Positions 54,601-62,731 of a DNA stretch of 64,000 nucleotides are shown piece by piece; the stretch's first letter is position 1; each line of letters starts with the position of its first letter. The position numbers were made by a program, and so were the translations under genes. The notes beneath the pieces were generated by a model that had not been told where the DNA came from, did no database searches, and saw only the letters and a program-made list of their open reading frames with translations. Origin of the DNA: Procambarus clarkii (taxonomy: Eukaryota; Arthropoda; Malacostraca; Decapoda; Cambaridae). The DNA lies in the NCBI RefSeq assembly GCF_040958095.1, contig NC_091227.1, positions 17,379,432-17,443,431 on the forward strand. Direction: 5' to 3'.

Positions 54601-55045
54601 CCATACGAAAATGTATTTATCCTTCCAAGGATAAGGATACTTTGCATCTGTCAAAACAACTGTTCTACAAAGGTCCATAGCTGAAGCACAGAGGAGCTAC
54701 CTAGAAGCCATGCTCAGAAAACAAATATTAAGCAAAAAATATTTTCTATGAGACTTCATTGTTAAATTTCAAGAGCAACCGCTTTTTTTTTTCCAATAAG
54801 AAATTTTCAAGATATTGAACAGAAACTTGCCAGAAGCAAGAAACAAAGATAAACAACATGAATCTATCATGAGAAAATCATATTATCTGATCATTCAATT
54901 TAGAAGAGTAGAGTACTGGAGCATACAGCCTACCATGGAAGGGGATGAAAGGTGCCTGTGGCGGCACTCCTCCCACCGCTTGAGAGTAGCTGGGTGGGGC
55001 ATATGGAGGAGGCGCGCTGAAGGGTGGTGCACTCGCTTTGGACAT
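39589..55045 (-). CDS. LITAF-domain protein (LPS-induced TNF factor homologue), 4 coding exons
   Basis: Exons in transcript order are 55045-54934, 47348-47238, 42250-42094 and 39697-39589. They join in phase to 162 codons, close to the 161 of human LITAF. The N terminus has PPPY (residues 13-16) and PPSY motifs, the type that recruits NEDD4-family ligases. The C-terminal LITAF domain has C97/C100 (CPHC) and H147/C149/C152 (HNCPNC), which together bind zinc. Between them is a hydrophobic stretch, MVAWLSGFIICILGCWMGCC, that inserts into the cytosolic leaflet. It ends LGKYKRG, matching the family's YKR end. LITAF proteins sit on late endosomes and lysosomes; decapod homologues are reported as immune-responsive. 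The introns are large (up to 7.6 kb) and full of repeats. Confidence 0.94.
39731..41893. mobile_element. Long-TIR element in LITAF intron 3, split by a LINE
   Basis: The left end (39731: CATTCAATGTAATGAAATGC, TTTTCTG, GCCTCCCTGAAGATATCCGA) recurs inverted at 41815-41893 (CCCCAAACTAATAAAGC, TTCGGAAAGCTTCAGAGAGC, CAGAAAATCCC). About 1.1 kb of the interior is a LINE insertion (40770-41815), so the element itself is about 1.1 kb, the same size as the 11972-13090 copy. It carries no transposase-like frame. Confidence 0.72.
40770..41815 (-). mobile_element. 5'-truncated LINE (CR1/jockey-like)
   Basis: The minus frame 41720-41169 reads SSFVDDTKISM.. (RT catalytic box), ..MMFNSDKFQVLRYGKNED, ..KDLGIMSDDLTF, ..LLLSRLEYCSVLTSP. 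A frameshift near 41170 leads to the C-terminal RGAIGAIREHCINIRGLQLF, ..VDIFKRKLDCFLQ (41051-40782). The copy starts in mid-RT, just before the VDDT box. Confidence 0.85.
42094..42250 (-). CDS. LITAF exon 3 (first zinc knuckle and membrane helix)
   Basis: The acceptor is TTCCACAG and the donor TTGG|GTAAGT. It encodes MICPHCHAEVDTATKTSPSM and then the start of the hydrophobic segment. Confidence 0.93.
42847..43030 (-). repeat. tRNA-derived SINE
   Basis: Same family as 18450-18632. Minus-strand head GGCTGGACGGTAGAGTGACG, B-box-like GGCGTTCAATCCC, then CCAAGTGGTTGGGCACCATT and GTCCCATCCCAAATCCTTAT. Confidence 0.75.
43031..44589. other. No feature recognised (LITAF intron 2)
   Basis: AT-rich intron sequence. 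No exon or named repeat was seen. Confidence 0.4.
44590..44836 (-). repeat. Full-length tRNA-derived SINE
   Basis: On the minus strand the head reads GGAGCCTGTCGGCCGAGCGG (A box in GGCCGAGCGGACAG), and a B box lies in CCGGGTTCGATCCCGG. The body follows (GGTACCTGGGTGTTAGTCAG, CTTCCTGGGGGTGGAGGCCT) and the tail ends ATCTCGAGATAACC. The head is like a long-variable-arm tRNA (Leu/Ser type). Partial copies are at 8765-8950 and 34236-34388. Confidence 0.85.
45028..46965. mobile_element. Long-TIR element in LITAF intron 2
   Basis: The left end (45032: GAATGTAATAAAATGCCTAT, GTGGCTCCCTGAAACC) and the right end (46890-46960: CCCAAACTAATAAAGTGCAC, AGCTTCAGGGAGCAGATGGG) are inverted copies. A further internal terminus at 45485-45560 (TTACATTCAATGCTGG) suggests one family member inserted in another. 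Interior frames show no known domain. Confidence 0.65.
47238..47348 (-). CDS. LITAF exon 2 (proline/threonine-rich linker)
   Basis: 111 bases, phase 1 to phase 1, so skipping it keeps the frame. The acceptor is CATCCACAG and the donor CATG|GTGTGT. It encodes AGEVPMAPLYVQPRVHVIHG, a linker like that of other LITAF proteins. Confidence 0.9.
47349..49045. other. No feature recognised (LITAF intron 1)
   Basis: AT-rich sequence. No exon or named repeat was found. Confidence 0.4.
49046..49200 (-). repeat. Decayed repeat with hammerhead-like stem-loop
   Basis: On the minus strand, GTCTAGGATGGACTGAAAC (near 49165-49190) looks like stem II plus the GAAAC box of a hammerhead. It is followed by sequence resembling the 18765-18870 repeat, including ATGTTATTGTGACTTA. 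The CUGANGA box is not intact. Confidence 0.35.
49376..49515 (-). CDS. Terminal exon encoding a transmembrane tail (nested gene, or alternative LITAF 3' exon)
   Basis: The strong acceptor, open frame and TM-then-stop layout make this the better-supported of the two exons. It accepts phase 1, which is also the phase of LITAF exon 1 (CAT G|). A LITAF exon 1 to exon B splice would therefore give a short PPxY-bearing tail-anchored protein. Confidence 0.6.
49376..50296 (-). CDS. Putative nested gene: tail-anchored protein of unknown function, 2 exons
   Basis: Exon A (about 50296-49996) ends at donor AACA|GTAGGT, phase 1. Exon B (49515-49376) follows an excellent acceptor (TTTTTCTTTTTGTGCAG) and joins in frame, giving 146 codons from the ATG at 50296. 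The N-terminal part is charged and then Pro/Ser/Thr-rich, with no domain I recognise. The C terminus is basic (ARNNKTR), then about 20 hydrophobic residues (SVLWVGCVVVVVFAVVLRY), then a short tail, the layout of a tail-anchored membrane protein. The start is uncertain: an upstream exon or an acceptor at about 50286 is possible. It lies within LITAF intron 1 on the same strand. Confidence 0.5.
50340..52430. other. No feature recognised (LITAF intron 1)
   Basis: AT-rich sequence with short T/A runs. No exon or named repeat was seen. Confidence 0.35.
52431..52585 (+). repeat. Polypurine tract
   Basis: About 150 bases are almost entirely A and G on the plus strand (GGAAGGAGAGAAAGGAGGAT-like). 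The complementary frames coding Ser/Phe runs are artefacts. Confidence 0.8.
52795..53165. repeat. Head-to-head pair of tRNA-derived SINEs
   Basis: The plus copy (53045-53165) has a head TCGTAGCTCAGTCGATTAAG, a B box GGTTCAAATCC and then GGCCCTTGTGGATTTGCTCA. The minus copy (52930-52795) carries the inverted form (AATCCACAAGGGCC, GAGGATTCGAGCCTGCG) plus a longer body. The heads face each other about 120 bases apart. Confidence 0.75.
53180..54933. repeat. Repeat-derived pieces in LITAF intron 1
   Basis: 53665-54010 resembles inverted parts of 7640-8150 and 14400-14600. 54080-54240 (ATATGACCAAAAAAGTAAGA, AACACGAATTTTCTC) may be a distant relative of part of the fold-back element at 31520-31570. 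54430-54475 looks like an interspersed repeat. No exon was found. Confidence 0.35.
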
Positions 55046-55056
55046 GGTTTCACTAT
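54934..55056 (-). CDS. LITAF exon 1 of the coding sequence
   Basis: The acceptor TATTTCCAG precedes 55056. The ATG is at 55045, and the peptide MSKASAPPFSAPPPYAPPSY carries the PY motifs. The donor CATG|GTAGGC is phase 1. A 5' untranslated exon must lie further right, probably near 57 kb. Confidence 0.92.
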
Positions 55057-55669
55057 CTGGAAATACAGTAGAAGGAAAAGATGATTCATTATTTAAATTG
55101 AGGGAAAATGTGTGTAAATTAACAGGAGTATAATAATAACTAGCTAAGCTTTGATTGTAGCCAATCAAGAAACATAACTTTGGGCTGGTAACTTTCAGGA
55201 TATGAACACAGTGATGTTAACATTGAGAACATGTACATGTATAATGACTTCTGAAAATACATGATATTGAGGATGTTAATTAATGATTAAAGCCAAGGAC
55301 TTTTTCTGGCAAGGACTTTTCCTTGCCCAAAATTCATTCTATAGCTCAAGAGTTTTAATTAAATGTCTTGTGAACTTATTCAAATAAGTAATTAAGGTGA
55401 GATGGTTTCTATACTATTTTCAAAATAACATTTCTGGTACCTCCTCTGAATGAAACTTGAAACTCCACTCCCAAAAGGAAAAACAGCCTTAAAATTTCTC
55501 CCAAAATGGGTCCATTGACTTTTCCTGCACCTTAAACTGATTCTTCAGGATGTTTTACTTATATGTTTTAATCATTCCTTTAATTAAAACAGTAATTAAG
55601 GAGATATGGGTCACTGTTTAAAACTCTTCACTCTAAAAATTGCAAATAGCCATATGAACATTGTAATTA

Positions 55670-56592
55670 CCAGTGTAATTACCTAAGTGTAGTTACAGGA
55701 TGAGAGCTACGCTCGTGGTGTCCCGTCTTCCCAGTACTTTTTGTCGTATAACACCTTGAAACTACTGACAGTGTTTGACTCCACCACCTTCTCACCTAAC
55801 TTGTTCCGACCATCTACCATTCTGTTTGCGAAAGTGAAATTTCTTATATTTCTTCGGCAGGTTTGTTTAGTTACCGGTATTTTAAATCTGTGACCTTTTG
55901 TTTTTGACGTTCCTGGTCTCAGGAATTCTTCCCTATCAATTTTATCTATTCTCGTTATTCTTTAGTACATAGTGATCATATTACCTCTTTCTTCTTTCTT
56001 CTAGTTTTGGCATATTTAATGCCTCTAACTCTTGTCCTTAAGTTTTGGGAGCCATTTAGTTGCATGTCTTTGCACTTTTTCCAATTTGTTGATGTGCTTC
56101 TTAAGATATTGGCACCATACTATTGCTCAATATTCCAGCTTTGGTCTAACAAAAGTCATGAACAATTTCTTTACTATTTTACATTCCATGCATTTAAAAG
56201 CAATTCTGAAATTATAAAATTTTCTTATTACAAAGTTCTCCTATCCCACATTCCATAACATGACATTTACAGTATTCACATTAAATTCCATTTGCCAAGT
56301 GGTGTTCCATACACTTATTTTGTCCAGGTCTTCTTCAAGAGCATGATAATCATCTAAGTTTCTTATCTTCCCTAGTATCTTATCAGCAAACATATTTATA
56401 TAATTCTGTTTTACATCTGGTAGATTGTTTATGTAGACAATGAACAATACTGGTGCAAGAACTGAACCCTGTGGTACTCCACTTGTGACATTTCTCCAGT
56501 CCGATACATTAAATCTGATTACTGTCCTCATTTTTCTATCAGGCAAAATTTCATTCATGTTAGAAACATGGATTAACAGTGACCTCATTCAC
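55670..56592 (-). mobile_element. 5'-truncated LINE (CR1-like)
   Basis: The minus frame 56588-56241 gives a block of the GVPQGSVLAPVLFIVYINNL type and then a catalytic box that reads FADK where most relatives read FADD. After frame breaks, the C-terminal tail and 3' UTR (55900-55675) match 380-660. It lies in the 5' region of LITAF. Confidence 0.82.
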
Positions 56593-56599
56593 TGTGAGT

Positions 56600-56985
56600 A
56601 ATGAATGAAGTCACTGAGGTATTGGAGGGCCCACCCATGCCAAGTGACCCATGAAATCAGGTCACCAAGGTGGCAGACCCATCCTTGCCAAGTGACCCAT
56701 AAATGAGGTCACCACGACAGAGGACTCATCCTTGCCAAGTACCTCATGAATGAGGTCACCACGACAGAGGACTCACGAATGAGGTCACCATGGTAGAGGA
56801 CCCATGAATAAGGTCACCACGGCAGAGGACCCACGAATGAGGTCACTATGGTAGAGGACCCATGAATGAGGTCACCACGGCAGAGGACCCATGAATGAGG
56901 TCACCACGGCAGAGGACCCATGAATGAGGTGAGGACGACAGAGGACCCATCCTTGCCAAGTGACCCATGAATGAGGTCAGGCCAG
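56600..56985 (+). repeat. 29-bp minisatellite
   Basis: The basic unit is CCCATGAATGAGGTCACCAC followed by GGCAGAGGA. Several longer units carry an extra CCATCCTTGCCAAGTGA. About 11-12 units are present, the most regular at 56760-56930. It lies just upstream of the presumed LITAF promoter. Confidence 0.88.
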
Positions 56986-57450
56986 GAGGGCGAGGCAGAG
57001 GCAGCCACCAGCCACCTTCAGCCTCCCGGCAGCTGCTGTCACATCTCCGGCGCCTGGTGTGATCAGTAACACGTCACTGTGGGTGGGAGATAAGAGAGAT
57101 AAGGAGCCTTACTGTGGCGGGGAGAGAAGAGAAGAGCTCGGGGGGTCACCTCCACCACCACTACCAGAACATAAACATTTGCCACGTGACGTCATCGCTT
57201 AAGAAAAATAGTTCCAACATTTAGCTTTTCACGCTACTTTGTGATCCATTATTTGTCACTAATAAGCAGTAGGTCAAAGCTGATTGTAAAGCAACTCTGG
57301 CTGAAAATATACATAAAACACATGGATTAATTTTTTAGTTGTATAGGTATTTTAACGTAGTAATAATACGAAGCCGTTCATGCAGCCTTGAATTGAACCA
57401 CCAATCAGGCGCGTAGTTGGTGACGTCATTGTTTCGTCATCAGAGGGGCT
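56986..57450 (-). promoter_or_regulatory. Presumed LITAF promoter / 5' exon region
   Basis: A GC-rich stretch upstream of the first coding exon. It has two full palindromic CREs, TGACGTCA (57187-57194, overlapping an E-box CACGTG at 57183, and 57421-57428), and a CCAAT word at 57401. CREB/ATF and USF-type factors are the expected binders. No start site can be set. Confidence 0.45.
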
Positions 57451-57885
57451 CCATCCGGGTGTCCTTTAACTGATGCCGTCATCGTGTTTTAAATATTTTA
57501 CAAGATTCCCTTACAAAGGTAATCAATGAAACCATGCATGCGTATTCTAATGTTATTTCCTCATGTGAGCGTATGTTATCACAGGAGTTCGCAGCATATA
57601 ATTAGAATAATCTATATTGTAATTATAAGAGAATGTCTGTCCAAGGTTGAAGGGCCAGGCTTTAAATCGGTCTAGCTTCACCCAGCTTTGCAGGGAAAGT
57701 AGTCTGGGGTACTGGACGGACATGGGCTGGTCAGGATCAGCCTTAGTTAAATACTCTACACTTAAGAAATACAGTATTAGCATTTACGGAGCACCCAATG
57801 CAACTGTCCTGGAGTCAAATGTGAAATATGGTATGTTTCCCACAGAGTTCTCAGTGCATTGCATTAAACATTTTCTGACACACAT
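57451..57885. other. No feature recognised
   Basis: Contains GGGCCAGGCTTTAAATCGGT and nearby GC-richer text (57640-57740) that may be repeat-derived. No exon was found. Confidence 0.3.
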
Positions 57886-58180
57886 ACACTCCTGGAGTAT
57901 GCAGCTCCAGCCTGAAATCCATACCTAGTTAAATAAAAGACAAAGCTAGAGAAGATTCAGAGGTGTGCCACCAGATTAGTCCCAGAGCTGAGTGCCATGA
58001 GTTTTGAGGAAAGGCTACAGGAATTAAACCTCACATCCATGAAGACAGAAGAGGTAGGGGAGACATGATCATCACCTACAAAATTCTCAGGGGAATAGAG
58101 GTGGACAAAGATAAACTATTTAGCATGGGCGGAACACGAACAAGGGGCACAAGTAAAAACTGAGTACCCAAATGAGCCAG
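57886..58180 (+). mobile_element. LINE RT C-terminal fragment
   Basis: Frames read 'PGVCSSSL..' / 'LEYAAPAWNP'-type and then 'FEERLQELNLTSMKTEE', the conserved C-terminal block of CR1-like RTs. It is related to 15165-15255. The copy is broken and truncated. Confidence 0.7.
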
Positions 58181-58254
58181 AGACATTAGAAAGATTTTTT
58201 GTGTCAGGGTAGATAATAAATAGAATGCATTACACAGTGATGTGGTGGCAGATT

Positions 58255-58530
58255 CTATACAGTTCCAAATGTTGTTACATTCATACAAGAGTTGTTACAT
58301 TCATGTACAGCCACTAGTACGCGTAGCGTTTCGGGCAGGTCCCTGGAATACGATCCCCTGCCGCGAAGAATCGATTTTTCATCCAAGTACACATTTTACT
58401 GTTGCGTTAAACAGAGGCTACAGTTAAGGAATTGCGCCCAGTAAATCCTCCCCGGCCAGGATACGAACCCATGACATAGCGCTCGCGGAACGCCAGGCGA
58501 GTGTCTTACCACTACACCACGGAGACTGTA
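58255..58530 (-). repeat. tRNA-derived SINE with a LINE-type 3' tail
   Basis: The minus-strand head reads TCTCCGTGGTGTAGTGGTAA (A box), with B box GGGTTCGTATCC and GGCCGGGGAGGATTTACTGG. The body follows, and then GGACCTGCCCGAAACGCTAC, GCGTACTAGTGGCTGTA. The end is two copies of ATGAATGTAACAAC. The 3' part from CCTGCCCGAAA onward matches the 3' end of the LINEs at 60320-60360 and 21595-21640. Confidence 0.82.
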
Positions 58531-59094
58531 AATGTAGATATTATAGTGCCCAATAGGCTCAAGAACCTGGACCTAGATTCAGGAAGCTCTGTGTACTTTC
58601 TTCGTAAGTGGGTTTGCTACGAAGGTTCCTAAGTGCGCCCTAAGAAGATGCTTAGGTGCGATTCAATAAGGTATACTTAGGAAGAAAATTGTTGGTTCAC
58701 CTGCGTGCCGATAGAGGTCATTACTGTGTTTCGTTTGGCCAATCAGAGAGCAGCAACATTCTTCATATTGAAGATTTAGCGCTGGCTTATCGGAGCTCTA
58801 CTGCCTCCTATTTACGTCGAATTTTCTTATAAAATTAGTATATTTCGAAGTAAAACAATGTTTTTTCAACTTCTACAGCCAGCACCGACATTGTAGTAAA
58901 CAAATATGTTACATTTGTTGTTTACCTACGTAATTCTAAGAGATACTGTGTAGCTGTCCTTGTTGCTCGGAAGATGCGCTGACAATTATTGTATATATTT
59001 ACTGAATTTACCCAAGGGCCACTAACTATCTAGTGACCTCGAAGAGGACAGAAAGCCGGCGGCTTGTTAAAGGGCCCGCCAATTGTCTTAATGA

Positions 59095-59250
59095 TATTTT
59101 TTTAGCTGGAATTTGGCATTTACGGCTTCAGCGGGTAGGCGGTTCCATGGGTTTATAGTCCTCTTGGTGGAAAAAAAACATCTGTTTTCAGTCCTACTTG
59201 AGAGAACATACTCTCCAACACTATATCTGTGATTGTCCTGTTATCAGTGA
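59095..59250 (-). mobile_element. LINE C-terminal fragment
   Basis: Minus frames read '..GLKTDVFF..' and then '..INPWNRLPAEA', the C-terminal tail motif of CR1-like LINEs. Short and decayed. Confidence 0.6.
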
Positions 59251-60228
59251 CTTCATACCAAATGGTATGAGATATTTTGAGCTCTGTAATTACTTCATAC
59301 ACTCAGGAATATTGGAAGATATTCTTGTGCTGCACCCAGATTTTGCCAGTAGAGGCTAATAGATCAGCATTAAGTATTTTGTTCTCTCCTAATTCCATGT
59401 ATGACTGGCCATCCTGTGAGGTGAGGATGTTGGGTGAGCTTGTAGCTGGTTTTTGATCTACACTGTGTGGTCCTTTATACAGAATAGGGAAGCAGCACAT
59501 TGCTATGTATACCTAAACATGTTTAAAAATACATTGTTTGAGAGGAGTTTTGTAGAAACTGGTAAGAGTAATTATAATATAATGTTTCCATGATTCAGTG
59601 CTTACCTCTTGTGAAAATTGCTTAGAGTTGTTTAGTCAGAGTTGATTTGTTTTTTGTATTGAGGCTGGTATTTTCTAAATTGATTCCATGTACAGTATGT
59701 CTAACCATCCTGTGAGATGGGAGTATTAGATAAATTTATAGCTAGTTTTTTATCTACACTCTAATATTCCATATAGACTAGGGTAGCAGCACATTGCTGT
59801 GTATACCTAATCTTCTTAATAAAAAAAGTCAGTAATAAAGATTTTAAATTATAGTTTGTATTACAAATACAGTACTGTATTATCCTTATTAAATCATGTT
59901 GACCATGGATCATTAAGATCTCACGTTGATATGTACAAGTCATATTTCTTTTGAACTGCTAATCATTCATTAAATTGTGCATTATGTCTCAATTTTTCAC
60001 TTCCTTGGATATACTGTACAGTACAAAAAGATAGGATAAAAATAAACCAGTAATATTTCTTTCATTATATTTTTCATTTAAATAACTGCATCAATATTTT
60101 TACAGCTGACAGGATTTGTTTTCCCATACAGGTGCATTATTTGTTAAACAAAATTTGGTTTATTGTTACACACAATGGTGCTACATAGCCTTCCCAGCTT
60201 GGTGCCTTCTTTTAATACTTACTGATTA

Positions 60229-60900
60229 AAAAATAAATAATAAATACATTTTATTCAGGAAAAGTACATACAGTTGATTTACAAACATAATGATGGATTT
60301 ATAGGCAGAGCTAGTACATACAATACCTAAAGCCACTAATACTCATAGCATTTCGGGCAAGGTGTGGGGGAAAAAAAAACACAGACTAAAACTTAATAGT
60401 AATCGGGATTAGGTATAAATTGTGTTGAAAGAAGGAATAAAAAATACAAGAAGGGGGTTAACATAGCTTAAATCAGCAATTGCACATGTTGGTGAACAGC
60501 GTTGTTTAAAAAATAGCAAGACATGGGTTGACATTTAGGAGGTATGTTAGGTTACATGGAGTTAATTTGGCAGTACTTGGTTTAACTCTTAAACTGGTTG
60601 AGAGAGGTACAGTCTTTGACATGATTCGGGAGGTCATTCCACATTCTGGGTCCCTTGATTTGTAGAGCACTTCTAGTTTGGTTACACACAGCCAAATTGA
60701 GTAACAGGAAGAGGTCTTGGACACAAATTTGTTCCATGCTAAATGTAGAGGAATCAGCCGAGTATTCCTCAAATAAAATAAGTTGCCTCAGCTTATAAGG
60801 AAAATAAAATAATCATTTCTCAAATAAGTAGCTGCCTCACCTCACTGCTACATAGCCTTCCCGGCATGGTGCCTTCTTTTGATAATTACTTGTTCCACAC
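60229..60900 (-). mobile_element. LINE 3' ends
   Basis: 60229-60780 begins at an A/T-rich tail (AATAAATAATAAATACATTT) and has the motif AAGCCACTAATACTCATAGC, ATTTCGGGCAAGG, then a 3' UTR with a short C-terminal coding remnant. 60840-60900 and 60175-60225 share TAGCCTTCC.GC.TGGTGCC plus TTCTTTTGAT, pieces of another LINE tail also seen near 1020. Confidence 0.65.
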
Positions 60901-61639
60901 CCAAATTGTATAACAGGAAGAGGTCTTGGACCCCTACTTCCCTCTTTTAATAATCTATATAGTCATAATTATAGCTTTAAGTATTCAATGAATAAAGTTT
61001 TTGACATTTTAACCCTTTTCCTTACCTAACATCATTTGTGCAGCATATTTTTATTTTATGTCTCACCCAGATTTAATTTCAAAATAAAACCAAACTAAAT
61101 AAATTAGAAATGGGTATGTATAGCTAAGGTACACCCTTACTACTAGGTGAACAGGCGCATTTGGTGATAGTAAATGATCCAATCAGGCAGGGCTTATCAC
61201 CTTCTCTCATATTTCATGTTCACCAGTGTTTATTTACTTAATAACTACTGGTATAATATCTTGCTATTATAAAACTAATTCTACTATCATCAAACACATA
61301 TTTACTTCAAGTTTCAAGCAGAGAATGCATATATAACTAACACGAAGGATTCCTCTTCACTAGATTCACCAGCTATAATATTTTGGTCATGTTCCAATAT
61401 CATAAATCGATCCCAGTGTTATGTAGTAGAGAAAAAATTACTTATATCCAGTTTACGTAAAGCTACGAGTGGTCGAAACCACACTTAAATCCAGGAATGA
61501 ACTTACGAAGGTTTTTCCACTTAGGGTAGTTAATTGAATACGGACGTAGCCGCCACGAAGGCGCTAAGACGGAAAACGCTCTTAGCTAAGAGAAAAAACC
61601 TTCGTAAGTACCTTCCTGAATCCGGCCCCAGGTCGTGTA

Positions 61640-62620
61640 ACTTTTTGCACATCCTAGTCCATGGGTTAAGGTGCACATCTGTGGTTATCCATAACATTGG
61701 TTCGATCGTGCTGTCCTGCTCTAAAGATTATATCATTGATTTATCACATTGTGTACAATATCTTTATACATTTAATATTTTTTATGTTCGACATACAATA
61801 CTGTGGTGTAAATACTTTCTAATGAAAGGATTCTAAATGGGAAATTGTAAACAACGCGCCACCTTAGGGATGGCATGTGACTGAAAGCTTTATTGTACAG
61901 ATTTTAATGGACAACAAGATCCACAGCATTCACCCTTTATTTGTGCACATGATAGGACATACATTTGTGCATAATTTGATGCAGAAATCCCATGGAAAAA
62001 GCACTGTTTGAATTTTTTAGTAATATTAATTTAAAATTATCAGTCTTGGAGGAATTCTGCATTATCTAGATGCCAAATTCATTGTACAGGTCACTGGCTA
62101 GATTAAAATCCCTATCTTGGACCAGGTTCCCATGTAGTACAAAATCCACTGAATTTATATTCAATATAGTATTGTATAGTGAATATTCTTTGCTTGAGCC
62201 AGTGAGCCCAACCACCTTACTGATACATCTCAGCGTAATACTGTAATGGGAAGGAGAGATACTGTATACAGTATAGTAACGGGAGGAACACGCAGTCAAC
62301 AAGGTAGTACCGATAAAATCCTGATATACCATATAATTCAACATGACAAATGCACTATTGAAAGGAGAAGATAATTATATATTATGGTAAAAGGTTTACT
62401 ATGAAATACAAAAGTACATATTTAACAATAATACATATGGCCTGCATTAATATATATTTTATACACTAAGTATAGTACTGTATAAACTGTTATACATACT
62501 CTACTTACAACCTGTAACTATATTTTAGAAATTCTAAATTTTGATACAGTCAAAATAAGAAATTAAGGAATGATATGTTTCCTTTGTAACCATAAAACAA
62601 CAACTTTGCATAACTAAGCA
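61640..62620. other. No gene or named repeat seen
   Basis: AT-rich sequence. A 92-codon minus frame (62066-62344) has no recognisable motif or splice signals. Confidence 0.35.
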
Positions 62621-62622
62621 AA

Positions 62623-62731
62623 ATGGAAGAGGAGGCAGTCCTAAAAGAGGAATTAACAATTTACTGTAGAATCTGTCTTTATCCCCATGAACGCCCCTCT
62701 GATGGAGTAACCACAACTGAAACCTATTCAG
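62623..62731 (+). CDS. Candidate first exon of a second ZAD zinc-finger gene (partial)
   Basis: The ATG at 62623 opens MEEEAVLKEELTIYCRICLY, in which YCRICL is the first Cys pair of a ZAD domain. The following residues (PHERPSDGVTTTETYS) keep open to a possible donor TTCAG|GTAGCC at 62732, phase 1. The second ZAD Cys pair and fingers were not found before the window end, so the gene would continue to the right. The donor is only fair, and a lone exon could also be a relic. Confidence 0.45.

Larger units (their letters stand above)
58565..61633. mobile_element. TIR-bounded element of about 3.1 kb, unclassified
   Basis: The left end ACCTGGACCTAGATTCAGGA (58565) and the right end TCCTGAATCCGGCCCCAGGT (about 61613-61633) are inverted copies. 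Subterminal CTTCGTAAGTG / ACTTACGAAGG words (58597, 61595, 61500) are also inverted. The interior holds a LINE fragment (59095-59250, minus) and a LINE 3' end (60229-60780). No transposase frame was recognised. Confidence 0.5.
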
